Source of the DNA: Micrococcaceae bacterium RIT 802
GTDB lineage: Bacteria > Actinomycetota > Actinomycetes > Actinomycetales > Micrococcaceae
Length of the DNA stretch: 64,000 nt
Direction of reading: 5' to 3'
NCBI GenBank assembly: GCA_016892645.1
Contig: JAFEMX010000004.1
Coordinates: 62,001-126,000, forward strand
A program made the position numbers and the translations under genes. The notes beneath the pieces were generated by a model, which ran no database searches, was not told where the DNA came from, and was given only the letters and a program-made list of their open reading frames with translations. Below, one piece after another: positions 30,091 to 39,335 of the stretch; position 1 is the first letter of the stretch, and every line of letters begins with the position of its first letter.

Positions 30091-30984
30091 GTGGCGCAGG
30101 ATACGCACGCGAGGACTTTATTGCGCCTCGGCGTTGGATTGCTGTCCGCGTCGGCTCTCGTGACTGGTGGCACCGTCGCCGCCACTGCAGCCGTACCGTT
30201 TTTGGTCCCCAGCAGTGTTGTCGTCGTGCAATCCCCGTCGGAGCCTTCTTCGGACGAGGTCAGCAACACCAGTACGGTGCCGGCGGACATCGTTGAACCG
30301 ACTGGAGCACCCTCGCAGGAACCGCCCGCGAAGGACGAACCATCGGGTCCCGCCAAGTCGCTATCACCGAAGCCCTCCAAATCGACGGGGTCTAAACCCT
30401 CGGCCGAAACAGGGGTCAGCACTGGGAACGGCGGACAAATTGGTGGCAGTGGTAGCACTACAAATCAACTGCGCCAGCCGACGACGCCCCAGCGGCAAGC
30501 ACCAGCGGTCCAGTACGAGCGGCGTACGGGATTCCCCCTCGACCCCAGCACAGGATACGCAGTCCATCCGCGCACGGGATTGCTAATCGTCCCGTCGACG
30601 GGTGCCATGGTTGTCCGCGGCTCGCTGGCCCGCAGCGATTTTGTGTATGACTTCGATGCCCGCGTGGTCAAACTGGCCCCCGCAGAGACGGCATCGGCAT
30701 CCAGTTCGCCGGAGACATCCACCGCTCCGCCATCCAGCGCTCCAAGCTCCAGCGCGAAGGCCAAGCCCGCCAAATCGACGAGTCCAGCGCCGAGTCCGGA
30801 CACGTCGAAAGATGCCGACGTCACACGCCAAGCCCCTGCGACCAGTACACAGGCCACGGCAGCAGCCGCCCAAAGCGGAATTTCGCAGCCGGCCGTCAAC
30901 GCCGCCGTCGGTGTCGTCGTGGCGCTGCTGGGCCTGTGGTATTTCTTCGCCGTCTTCCGTCGACCCAAACGCAACCGCAGCTAA
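30091..30984 (+). CDS. Paralogous cell-surface protein with TG-DP-HP-TGLLI motif and C-terminal anchor
   Basis: 297 residues. Same architecture as the preceding gene: signal peptide (LLSASALVTGGTVAATAA), Pro/Ser-rich spacer, the block RRTGFPLDPSTGYAVHP, RTGLLIVPSTGAMVVRGSL and ARSDFVYDF, a second linker rich in Ser/Pro/Ala/Lys, and a C-terminal helix (AAVGVVVALLGLWYFFAVF) with basic tail. The two proteins share the block and the anchor (GLWYFF) but not the spacers, which points to old duplication with selection on the block. The start is GTG, with GGGAAGGGAAA upstream. A TAAGAT box in the short gap may give it its own promoter. Confidence 0.8.
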   Translation: MAQDTHARTLLRLGVGLLSASALVTGGTVAATAAVPFLVPSSVVVVQSPSEPSSDEVSNTSTVPADIVEPTGAPSQEPPAKDEPSGPAKSLSPKPSKSTGSKPSAETGVSTGNGGQIGGSGSTTNQLRQPTTPQRQAPAVQYERRTGFPLDPSTGYAVHPRTGLLIVPSTGAMVVRGSLARSDFVYDFDARVVKLAPAETASASSSPETSTAPPSSAPSSSAKAKPAKSTSPAPSPDTSKDADVTRQAPATSTQATAAAAQSGISQPAVNAAVGVVVALLGLWYFFAVFRRPKRNRS

Positions 30985-31057
30985 TCGCCGACGTGGGTAA
31001 AACGCCCGACCTTCCGGGAGCGTCCCCGGCTTCGCAGAAAGAAAGCTCACCATCAAC

Positions 31058-32857
31058 GTGCTAGACGACTTCCAACGGCGGCTTCGCCACCGGGCGACCG
31101 GCCTTTCACCAATGGCGCGTCGGCTCTTAGCCATGCGGCATACGGTCCGGCGGAACTGGCGAGAAGACCCGGTCATGTTCATGCTCAATGTGCAGCGTCG
31201 ACGCGGCAACCGCGTCACCACGGCATTGTGGGAAGGATTAAACCGCCAACGCTCACTGCCATCGCACCGGGTATCGAGCCTCAGCGCGTTGCTGAGCGGG
31301 GACCAACTGACATTGAAGAAGAGGCTCATTGCCGAAGCTGACAACGGGGTTTCCCCGCGTTCGGCAAAGACCTTCGCCGACATTGCCCTGGCGGGCGACC
31401 TTCCGGATCTTGCCGCTCGGTTTGCCGCGACCATGTCAACCTCCGATCCGGGTGCAGCCATCACGCGGGCCAAACTACTGTGGTACGCGGGGGAAATGTC
31501 CGAGGCGATCGAGGTTCTCGGTACTGGGGGGGACCGGGCTGGGCGTCTCAAAGAAAGATATCGGGCCGAGGCGCAAGTCTTCGACGACTGGTCGCCGTCG
31601 ATCTCACCGCAGGCAGGCTACCGGCCGGAACCTGGCGTCGTACTACATCTGGTGACGAATTCACTGCCGTATACGGAGTCCGGTTACGCACAGCGGACGC
31701 ATTCCCTCTTGCGCGAGCAAGTTGCCGCCGGTTGGCAAGTCCATGCGGCCACCAGGCTTGGCTATCCGCAGAGCATTGGAGCCGTCGGGGCCTCCGATCT
31801 CGATGTCATCGAGGGAGTGAACTACCACCGCCTTTCTGCCGCCGGGTCCCAAGGAAACCTGCGTGAAAGGCAACAGCAGGAGGCAGATCAGCTGTTGCGG
31901 CTGGTGCTCGAACTACGTCCAGCGGTCCTCCATACGACGACGCACTTCGTGAATGCGCTGGCCGTCCGTGTCGTGGCCTCGGCGGTGGGGATTCCATGGA
32001 TCTACGAAGTCCGGGGCCAACTGGCGGATACGTGGGCATCGAAACGTGGCCCAGGGGCATTGAAAAGCGAGCGCTACGTTTCGTTTCAAAAGCGTGAAGC
32101 CGAAGCAGCGTCCGCCGCGGATGGCGTCATCACACTGGGCGAGGAGATGCGCAGTGGCCTGGTCCAGGCTGGGGTGGACCCGGAGAAGATCACCCTCGCG
32201 CCGAATGGCGTCGGCGAAGAGTTCCTTGAAGAGCCGGGCGACTCCCGGACCATTCGCGCAGAGCTCGGTTTGCCGGTGGATGATGTGCACATCGGAACTG
32301 TCAGCAGCCTCGTGCCCTATGAGGGCCTTGATGTACTGATTGACGCCTTCGCCCTTGTTGCCCGGCGTCACAAGAAGGTGAAACTCCTGATCGTCGGCGA
32401 TGGGGAGTCGGCTTCCGGTCTTCGCCGTCGCGCAGCCGCCGTCGGGCTGGATCCAGACGCGGTCCTGCCCGGCCGTGTTCCACGGAAGGACGCGCACAAA
32501 TACCACCAGGCATTGGATATCTTTGTAGTTCCTCGTCAGGATCAAAATGTCACTAGAGCCGTGACGCCCCTGAAGCCTGTCGAAGCAATGGCTTGTGCAC
32601 GACCGGTCGTGGCCACGGACCTTCCCGCACTCAGGGAAATCGTCATTGACGAAATGACGGGGATCATCGTCCCCTCCGGCGACGTGGCTGAATTGGCCCG
32701 GGTTCTGGGACGATTGACCACGAATAGTTCAGCCCGTCGTCGACTCGGAGCGCAGGGCCGCGAGGTTGCGATCGCTAGCCGAACGTGGGCGAGCAGTGTC
32801 AACGCTAGCCTTCGCCACTACGACAGATTGACACTGATAGGCGGGACATCGGAGTGA
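31058..32857 (+). CDS. Glycosyltransferase, family 4 type
   Basis: 599 residues, cytoplasmic. The first 190 residues are not recognised and are basic and helical. The GT-B domain starts near VVLHLVTNSLPYTESGYAQRTH (about 195) with the N-terminal acceptor half, and the nucleotide-sugar half has VGTVSSLVPYEGLDVLIDAF, KLLIVGDGESASGLRRRA and the catalytic-type LKPVEAMACARPVVATDLPALREIV (E-x7-E-like). It shares the N-terminal HSxPYxESGYxxRTxxL style with GT4 modules elsewhere in this locus. The start is probably the GTG at 31058; an ATG at 31112 is the alternative. Overlaps the next gene by 4 bases. Confidence 0.88.
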   Translation: MLDDFQRRLRHRATGLSPMARRLLAMRHTVRRNWREDPVMFMLNVQRRRGNRVTTALWEGLNRQRSLPSHRVSSLSALLSGDQLTLKKRLIAEADNGVSPRSAKTFADIALAGDLPDLAARFAATMSTSDPGAAITRAKLLWYAGEMSEAIEVLGTGGDRAGRLKERYRAEAQVFDDWSPSISPQAGYRPEPGVVLHLVTNSLPYTESGYAQRTHSLLREQVAAGWQVHAATRLGYPQSIGAVGASDLDVIEGVNYHRLSAAGSQGNLRERQQQEADQLLRLVLELRPAVLHTTTHFVNALAVRVVASAVGIPWIYEVRGQLADTWASKRGPGALKSERYVSFQKREAEAASAADGVITLGEEMRSGLVQAGVDPEKITLAPNGVGEEFLEEPGDSRTIRAELGLPVDDVHIGTVSSLVPYEGLDVLIDAFALVARRHKKVKLLIVGDGESASGLRRRAAAVGLDPDAVLPGRVPRKDAHKYHQALDIFVVPRQDQNVTRAVTPLKPVEAMACARPVVATDLPALREIVIDEMTGIIVPSGDVAELARVLGRLTTNSSARRRLGAQGREVAIASRTWASSVNASLRHYDRLTLIGGTSE

Positions 32858-33741
32858 GTGAGCTATCAGCCGAACCGCGTGAGACTCCCGTAGCATTTAT
32901 CGACGTCACTGGTATGCGAAGGCCTGGTACCCACGGCGGCATCGCAGAATACCTTGTGAGATTGTGGGACGCCCGAACGCTCGCATTCCATGAGGCGCGG
33001 ACAAGCGTATTAAGCGGCCACCAGCGTAATCGACTTGGCAGCTTGTGGTTGATACTGACGCCCCTCTTCAACGGGATGGTCTACTATGTCATTTTCGGGT
33101 TCGTGTTCCAGATCAGCAAGGGTATCGACAACTACATCGGGTTCCTGCTGATCGGAATATTCATGTTCCAGATGACCTCTAGCGCCATCACTTCTAGCGC
33201 TGATTCGATCTTTACGGGCCGCAAACTGTTGGCCTCGAATAGTTTGCCGGTCGCGCTTCTCCCACTCATCAATAATGTGAAAATTTGGCTGTCGGGAATC
33301 CCCTCCTATCTTGTGATGATGCTGATTATCATCATTGCCCCACCTGTCGAGGACATCGGTTGGCTGTCACTCCTCTTTTTCCCGCTGATGGCACTCCAAG
33401 CACTGCTGATGGCAGGATTCTCAATGGTTGCGGCGCATGTCGTGGCAAGAGTCCACGACCTGAAGAACCTCTTGTCTGTTGGTGTTCGAGCCTGGCTCTA
33501 CGCGTCTGGCGTCATGTTTTCGGTTGATCGGTTGACGAACGCCCACCCGATTTTTGGACCTTTTGTAGATTGGAACCCCATGCATCACGTGCTGACTATC
33601 GCGCGTGACGTGTTGCTCTACGGCACTGTGCCTGAACTCAGGTCATGGCTCATCATTGTCTTGTGGGCAATAGGGATGATTATCGCGGGCCTGCTGATCC
33701 TATGGAAGGGGGAGGGAAGCTATGAACTCACGGACGGGTGA
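32854..33741 (+). CDS. ABC-2 type polysaccharide exporter permease (Wzm/TagG-like)
   Basis: 295 residues with about six hydrophobic segments. It would move a lipid-linked glycan across the membrane. RNRLGSLWLILTPLFNGMVYYVIFGFVF is the typical first-segment region of the O-antigen/teichoic acid ABC-2 permeases, and the C-terminal DWNPMHHVLTIARDVLLYG matches the conserved NPM-H motif. The GTG at 32854 overlaps the upstream stop (GTGA). The gene for its presumed ATPase partner begins inside its last 20 bases, so the two are coupled. Confidence 0.9.
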   Translation: MSELSAEPRETPVAFIDVTGMRRPGTHGGIAEYLVRLWDARTLAFHEARTSVLSGHQRNRLGSLWLILTPLFNGMVYYVIFGFVFQISKGIDNYIGFLLIGIFMFQMTSSAITSSADSIFTGRKLLASNSLPVALLPLINNVKIWLSGIPSYLVMMLIIIIAPPVEDIGWLSLLFFPLMALQALLMAGFSMVAAHVVARVHDLKNLLSVGVRAWLYASGVMFSVDRLTNAHPIFGPFVDWNPMHHVLTIARDVLLYGTVPELRSWLIIVLWAIGMIIAGLLILWKGEGSYELTDG

Positions 33742-34522
33742 GAATAGGGGAGCCCCTGCTGCGCTCGTATTCAACGATGTTTCATCGCGCGATCAAAAAA
33801 GCGGAAAAGCAAGACGAGGCCCGCGCGTCGAAATCGCCGAGGTGTCCTTCTACGTTAATGAGGGTGAAGCGGTCGGACTCGTGGGGACTCCCGCCGACGG
33901 AACGTCGATCCTCCTGCGTACTGCAGCCGGATCAATAAGCCCGTTGTCGGGTGATGTCTACGTCCGCTCGCGTGCAGCGGTAATGGATGCCGGTACTGCT
34001 TTCGATCTTGACGAGACGCTGCGCGCCAATGTTGAGCGGGTAGCGATGTCGCTGGAGTTCAACGGCGCAAAGCTGAAGACTGCCGTCTCCAAGATCCTTT
34101 CACGATTGGGGATGGAAGATGAGGCCGATAGTCCTTGCGTCGACATCGACCCACTGGACGTCGAAAAGGTCAGGCTAGAGGTGAATTTGTACGCCGGTCC
34201 GACCCTTCTGCTCATAGATGAGCCGTTGGCTCGTGGGCGTGCGTTGCTCGATGAAAATGGCCGCGAGGGCGTAGAACGACATCTACGGCTAGGCGGAGCG
34301 ATGGTACTAGCCGGCCGGGATCCGAGGGTCATGCGACGCCTCTGTAGCCGGATTATTTGGCTGCATAAGGGGCGGATTATCATGGACGCCTCAAGTGACG
34401 AAGTCGCCCGTAGCTATGGCAGGCTCGACAAGGTGCGCGACGACAAGTCAAAGGTTGAACAGATTTACCGGCGCTATGCGCGGCATTATCCGGGTTTGAA
34501 AATCATCACACAGTCCGCTTGA
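33722..34522 (+). CDS. Wzt/TagH-like ABC ATPase homologue with degenerate catalytic motifs
   Basis: 266 residues, in the position of the exporter ATPase. The fold is clear: VGLVGTPADGTSILLRTAAG aligns with the Walker A loop but has Thr 61 where the invariant Lys should be and lacks GxxGxGKS; the Q-loop region reads VMDAGTAFDLDETLRANV; the signature (normally YSSGMxxRL) is DPLDVEKVRL; Walker B TLLLIDEPLARGR is intact; and the H-loop SHD is GRD (Arg 199). The three lost motifs make ATP hydrolysis unlikely. The frame itself is uninterrupted, with a good GGAGGG site, so it looks like a maintained pseudo-ATPase rather than decay. It may pair with an intact ATPase encoded elsewhere. Confidence 0.85.
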   Translation: MNSRTGENRGAPAALVFNDVSSRDQKSGKARRGPRVEIAEVSFYVNEGEAVGLVGTPADGTSILLRTAAGSISPLSGDVYVRSRAAVMDAGTAFDLDETLRANVERVAMSLEFNGAKLKTAVSKILSRLGMEDEADSPCVDIDPLDVEKVRLEVNLYAGPTLLLIDEPLARGRALLDENGREGVERHLRLGGAMVLAGRDPRVMRRLCSRIIWLHKGRIIMDASSDEVARSYGRLDKVRDDKSKVEQIYRRYARHYPGLKIITQSA

Positions 34523-34540
34523 CGGGCAGGGCATCCCCGA

Positions 34541-37500
34541 GTGGTGCTCGAAAGTGGAATCATGGCGTGGGAAAGGACAATAGTCGCGTTGAGATATTCG
34601 GATGAAAGCCCAGAGGTCCCAGCGCTTGAACGCGCTATGCGACTACGCGCCTTGCGATCGGGGCGATACGCCGGGCACTCCGCTGCAGACTTGGCGAATA
34701 CCTTGTACCGGTCGCAGCTCCTTCTTGAAAGGCAGGCTGTCGAGCTCAAGGAATTGCGGCAGGGCATCCGCCAGGAGTCACAACGTGCTGCGCAGGCGGA
34801 ACGCGGCTTGCAAGCCCAAGCCAACCTGTACGAGCGTCAGACAGCGCGCGTCGAGAAGTTCAAATCAGCCTACGAAGCGCTGAAGTCCTCGCCCGAATAC
34901 CGTCTGGCCAGAGCCGCATCAGCACCCGCACGGCGGGCCAAACGCCTTGCTCGGGGAAGAACACGTAAACTACTGCCCCCAGTCCATGACGGGCAGCAAC
35001 CCACGACGGTGAGTCCCCTGACGACTGCAGTGGAGAGTAGCGACCTGCCGATAATCGAGCGGATAGCGCAAGCGAAAAAACTCTACTTCCAAGACGGGCT
35101 CATTACTGAGCCGGCGCGCCTCGTTGCGGATATTGAAGGGTGCCGCGATAAAAGCGACCAGGTATTCGTGAGCCAGGTATGCGGCGCGGCACGTCTGCTC
35201 CTTGGAGCACTCCCGGATGTCCCCGAACGTCAGCCCAATCCCGGATACCAAACCGAACGGGGACGGGTTCTCTATTGCGCCCATAGCACGGGCGAATTCA
35301 ATTCCAACGGCTACTCCACGAGAACAGCCGGCTTGACGAAGGCAATGGCCCAAACCGGCGACGTGGTGGTAATCGCACGCCCCGGATATCCGTGGGACGC
35401 CAAGACGACAGTCGCGCCCGATTCCGAATCCCGCTTCGAACGGGAAATCAACGGGTTGATTCACGTCTTCAACCCGGGCCCGTCAATCAAGGACCAGCCG
35501 TTGGATCTCTACTTCCAACATGCGGCCGACGTGATAGTCCGTGAGGCCATCGTCCAGCGGGCATCAATCATCCACGCAGCTTCAAACCACCTAACTGCTC
35601 TCCCAGCTCTCATCGCGGCACGCCGATTGGGCTTGCCATTCGCATACGAAGTCCGTGGCCTCTGGGAGGTCACCGAAGCATCAACGAAGCCGGACTGGGA
35701 GAATTCGGAACGCTTTGCCTTGGCCGTCGCCCTGGAAACGCTTGTGGCCCGGAGCGCAGATCAGGTCCTTGCCATCACGGAACAAGTCAGAATGGAACTC
35801 ATACGACGGGGCGTCGAAGGCGAGCGAATTGGTCTCCTTCCCAATGCCTCTGACCCTTTCGAATTCGTGCCATTGCCGGTGGAACGGGAGATCAGCCGAC
35901 GATTGGGGCTAGAGGACACGGACATCGTTGTCGGATACGCCGGGAGCATCCTCGAATACGAGGGGCTCGAACTATTGGTTGAGGCCTTCTCAGCGGCATT
36001 GACGCTACGACCAAAGTTGCGTCTGGTCATAGTTGGCGACGGCCCGGCCTTGCCGGGACTGAGAAATCTCGCGCATGAGCTTGGCACGGTTCACCGCATT
36101 ACGTTTGTCGGACGTATCGCTGCTGCCGATGTGCCCCGGTATCTCTCGGCCATGGACATCGTCGCCTGTCCCCGCCTTTCCACGCCTGTTACTGAAATGG
36201 TTTCTCCGCTGAAACCGTTGGAAGCGATGTCGGCTGGCCGGACGGTTCTTGTCTCCGACGTCGCACCACTTGTGGACCTGGTAGGCACCTCGGGCGACCG
36301 CGGACGCATCTTCCCAGCAGGCGACAGGGGAGCATTCTCGGAGCAAATCATCGACCTTGCGGATGCGCCTGAACTCAGGGCGGACCTGGGTCGTGCCGCG
36401 CGCCAATGGGTCCTGGATAACCGAAGTTGGGCCGCGATGGCTGTGTTCGTGCAGGCCGGTCATGAGCGGTTAGCCGAACCGGTAGAAGCCGGCAGGGTTG
36501 TGAATCGGCAGCTTAGCGAGGTGACCGTCGCTCTTGTTTCCGACGAATTCACGCGCAGTTCCTTGGAACCCGAATGCCGCATGGTGTTTCCATACCCGGA
36601 CACGTGGCGTCGGCAGTTCGACGAGCTCTCGATCGATGCCCTCATTGTCGAGTCTGCCTGGGAAGGCAACGAAGGGACGTGGCGCGGCAAGATCGGCTAC
36701 TACGATGAGGAGTCCTTTGCCGACTTGAGAGCCATGGTTGACTATTGCCGGGGCAAAGGAATTCCGACGTTCTTCTGGAACAAGGAAGATCCTATTCACT
36801 TTAATAGGTATCGCCAGACTGCAGCGATCTTTGACCATGTGTTCACGACTGACGCCGACATGATCCCCGACTACTCCGAGCATCGGGGCAAGCACAACAT
36901 CTCCATCGGAAGCCTGCCGTTTTGGGCACAGCCGCGCACCCACAATCCATTGCCGGGTACGCGCGCAGCGATTCATACGGCCGCCTATGGAGGCACGTAC
37001 TATGGAGCACGATACCCAGAGCGGTCGCGGGTTCTCGCCACGCTCCTGCGCTCCGTAACGCCCCATGGAATTACGATCTACGACCGACAAGCCAATCTGC
37101 CTGAGACCCCGTACCATTTTCCCGAGGAATTGGCTCAGTATGTTCAAGGAGGCCTCTCCTATCCGGAGATGGTGCAGGCCTACAAGGCACATCCGATTCA
37201 CCTCAACGTGAATTCCGTGACGAAGTCGCCCACGATGTTCTCACGCCGAGTGGTCGAGCTCGCGGCGACCGGAACACCTGTCATCTCGGGCGCCGGTAGG
37301 GGAGTCGACACTATTTTCCGAGGGCTGGTGCCCACGCCCGAGAGTGAAACCGACGCGGGACTCATTGCGGAACTCTGGATGGAAGACGAAACCGAACGAA
37401 ATGCGGACGCCTGGATCCTGCACCGCTACTCGTTCCGTGCCCATTTGGCCGGACACCGGCTGGCATACATGTTGCGGAGCGCGGGGATCAAGGTCGCTGC

Positions 37501-38980
37501 CCCCGAACTTCCCGATTACTGCCTCCAGGTTTCCGGACTTGATGCAAAAACCGCCGACGCCATTCTCGAACAGACCCACCGGCCGAAAAGCGTCCTGGCC
37601 CCTGATCTGCAGGAAGTAGGTCGTCAAGACGCCGCCCGTCACCTTGAAGCAGCTGGAATTAGTGTCGTATGGGGCGACGCTCCGCCCGAAGAAGCCACGG
37701 TAGTGGGTTGGCTCGGCGATGGCGTTTATGATCGCACCACTGGGGAGGATTTGTGCCGGGCGCTGGAATTCCACCAGGGAACCGTCCAAATCGACGAGAG
37801 CGACGTGGCATCGCCCGGGAAGACGCTTTGGGGGTGGTCCGAGCCAGTAGCGGACGCGCCAAGAATGACTTGGGTGGGAACGCAACGAAAGAATCGCCCA
37901 TGCCTCTCATTGCGGCGAAAGATTCAAGTCCGGCCCGCCAAGACCGTAGGACAGCCACCTGCTGCCACAGTGTCCGTTGGACACGAACCCAGACGAGTAC
38001 TCGTCGCCGGTCATGACCTCAAGTTCGCCGGCGGCGTCATGGAATGGCTACGTGGGCAAGGCCATACCGTAGATGTCGATGTATGGACCGATCACTCGCA
38101 TCACGATGCAGTGCGTAGTGGCCAGCTCCTGTCGGCCGCAGACACGGTCTTCTGTGAGTGGTCATTGGGCAATATCGAGTGGTATGCGCAACACCGACGC
38201 GCAAATCAACGCTTGACGAGCCGATTCCATTCGCAGGAGCTTTTCACCCCGCATCTTCATCGTCTTGATGTCGGGCTCGTCGACCACACGATCTTCGTTG
38301 GGGAGCTGGTTCGCCAAGTAGCGATCCGCCGCTTTGGATACGATGAAGCCAAAACCAGCGTAGTGCCCAACGCTTTGGGCATCAGCCCCGACCGAACGGA
38401 GATTGATGCCAACCGGCGGTTTGCGCTGGGCCTTGTTGGCATGGTGCCGCGCCAGAAACACCTGGACCGGGCCTTGGACCTGCTCGCGCAGCTGCGGACG
38501 GTGGATCGACGCTATACCTTACGGGTGAAAGGACGGCGGCCAGAGGATTATCCGTGGATGATCGCCCGTGAGCATGAAATGGACTACTACCGCGAACTGA
38601 GCGCCCGCATCAAGCACGATCCCCTCATCGAAGGTGCCGTCTTCTTCGATCCCCATGGAGATGACATGTCGTCCTGGTACGAAGGGATCGGCATGGCTCT
38701 ATCTGTCAGCGATTTCGAATCCTTCCACTTGACACTGGCCGACGGAGCAGCATCCGGTGCACTCCCGTTCTCCTTGGCCTGGCCAGGAGCGGAGTACATC
38801 TACCCCAGGGACTGGCTCTTTCGGGATATCGGATCGATGGGCAGGGCCTCCCTGCGTTACGCGAGCGACCCGGATGCCTTCGTCAGAGCTGTGGCGGATG
38901 CGCAGGAGTTCGCCCGGCGAAAGTTCGGCGCCGAGCGTGTCTTTCCCACCCTCGGGGCATTGATTCTAGGTCCTAGCTGA
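34541..38980 (+). CDS. Giant three-module glycosyltransferase (GT4, CgeB-like, GT-B)
   Basis: 1,479 residues. After an N-terminal coiled coil (about 50-125, rich in Gln, Glu, Arg) comes module 1, a GT4 domain (about 240-640: VLYCAHSTGEFNSNGYSTRT, VVGYAGSILEYEGLELLVEAF, LKPLEAMSAGRTVLVSDVAPL). Module 2 (about 660-1015) is CgeB-like (VALVSDEFTRSSLEPECRM, VESAWEGNEGTWRGKIG, FFWNKEDPIHFNRYR, MFSRRVVELAATGTPVIS). Module 3 (about 1150-1479) is another GT-B domain (RRVLVAGHDLKFAGGVMEWL, FALGLVGMVPRQKHLDRALDL, SDFESFHLTLADGAASGALP). Sequential sugar transfers by one polypeptide are inferred. GTG at 34541 is the longest start; an ATG at 34562 with AAAGTGGA upstream is equally possible. Confidence 0.85.
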   Translation: MVLESGIMAWERTIVALRYSDESPEVPALERAMRLRALRSGRYAGHSAADLANTLYRSQLLLERQAVELKELRQGIRQESQRAAQAERGLQAQANLYERQTARVEKFKSAYEALKSSPEYRLARAASAPARRAKRLARGRTRKLLPPVHDGQQPTTVSPLTTAVESSDLPIIERIAQAKKLYFQDGLITEPARLVADIEGCRDKSDQVFVSQVCGAARLLLGALPDVPERQPNPGYQTERGRVLYCAHSTGEFNSNGYSTRTAGLTKAMAQTGDVVVIARPGYPWDAKTTVAPDSESRFEREINGLIHVFNPGPSIKDQPLDLYFQHAADVIVREAIVQRASIIHAASNHLTALPALIAARRLGLPFAYEVRGLWEVTEASTKPDWENSERFALAVALETLVARSADQVLAITEQVRMELIRRGVEGERIGLLPNASDPFEFVPLPVEREISRRLGLEDTDIVVGYAGSILEYEGLELLVEAFSAALTLRPKLRLVIVGDGPALPGLRNLAHELGTVHRITFVGRIAAADVPRYLSAMDIVACPRLSTPVTEMVSPLKPLEAMSAGRTVLVSDVAPLVDLVGTSGDRGRIFPAGDRGAFSEQIIDLADAPELRADLGRAARQWVLDNRSWAAMAVFVQAGHERLAEPVEAGRVVNRQLSEVTVALVSDEFTRSSLEPECRMVFPYPDTWRRQFDELSIDALIVESAWEGNEGTWRGKIGYYDEESFADLRAMVDYCRGKGIPTFFWNKEDPIHFNRYRQTAAIFDHVFTTDADMIPDYSEHRGKHNISIGSLPFWAQPRTHNPLPGTRAAIHTAAYGGTYYGARYPERSRVLATLLRSVTPHGITIYDRQANLPETPYHFPEELAQYVQGGLSYPEMVQAYKAHPIHLNVNSVTKSPTMFSRRVVELAATGTPVISGAGRGVDTIFRGLVPTPESETDAGLIAELWMEDETERNADAWILHRYSFRAHLAGHRLAYMLRSAGIKVAAPELPDYCLQVSGLDAKTADAILEQTHRPKSVLAPDLQEVGRQDAARHLEAAGISVVWGDAPPEEATVVGWLGDGVYDRTTGEDLCRALEFHQGTVQIDESDVASPGKTLWGWSEPVADAPRMTWVGTQRKNRPCLSLRRKIQVRPAKTVGQPPAATVSVGHEPRRVLVAGHDLKFAGGVMEWLRGQGHTVDVDVWTDHSHHDAVRSGQLLSAADTVFCEWSLGNIEWYAQHRRANQRLTSRFHSQELFTPHLHRLDVGLVDHTIFVGELVRQVAIRRFGYDEAKTSVVPNALGISPDRTEIDANRRFALGLVGMVPRQKHLDRALDLLAQLRTVDRRYTLRVKGRRPEDYPWMIAREHEMDYYRELSARIKHDPLIEGAVFFDPHGDDMSSWYEGIGMALSVSDFESFHLTLADGAASGALPFSLAWPGAEYIYPRDWLFRDIGSMGRASLRYASDPDAFVRAVADAQEFARRKFGAERVFPTLGALILGPS

Positions 38981-39188
38981 TGCTAATTAGGCCCGCGACG
39001 GTGGCGAGGAGCGCGAGGACCGCACAAATGATGATGATGCGTGCTCCACGAAGCTTTCTATGCCGCGCGTCTGTTGCGGGGAGTCGAGGGGGCTCTGTTG
39101 CCGTCGAGGACGGCCTCCGTTGAGGGAGGCTCCCCGGCTGCCTGCTCGACCGTTGATGCCGTGCACCTGATATCTCCCGATGAGCCAC
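38973..39188 (-). CDS. Possible small membrane protein
   Basis: A 71-residue minus-strand frame (GTG start) with a basic, Pro/Ser-rich N-terminal half and one strongly hydrophobic C-terminal helix (ARIIIICAVLALLATVAGLISIS). It overlaps the end of the giant glycosyltransferase gene by 8 bases. No clear ribosome binding site and no recognised family; the hydrophobic helix is the only argument for it. Confidence 0.3.
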   Translation of the reverse strand: MAHREISGARHQRSSRQPGSLPQRRPSSTATEPPRLPATDARHRKLRGARIIIICAVLALLATVAGLISIS

Positions 39189-39335
39189 CTGAACCCGCTT
39201 TCTGTCGGCATGCCCGGAAAGGGCGCGGCACTGAGTCTACAAGGTCTACGTCCCGCGCAGCGGAAGCCGGGGAGTGCTCGCGGACTCTGCTGCTTCGTGG
39301 CCTTCCAGAGGAAAACAAAATGAGGGACAGCTGTG
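39189..39335. other. Intergenic region, nothing recognised
   Basis: Part of a gap of about 350 bases between the giant glycosyltransferase gene and the propeller lipoprotein gene. No convincing RNA, repeat or promoter was seen other than the GAGGGA ribosome binding site at its end. Confidence 0.4.
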
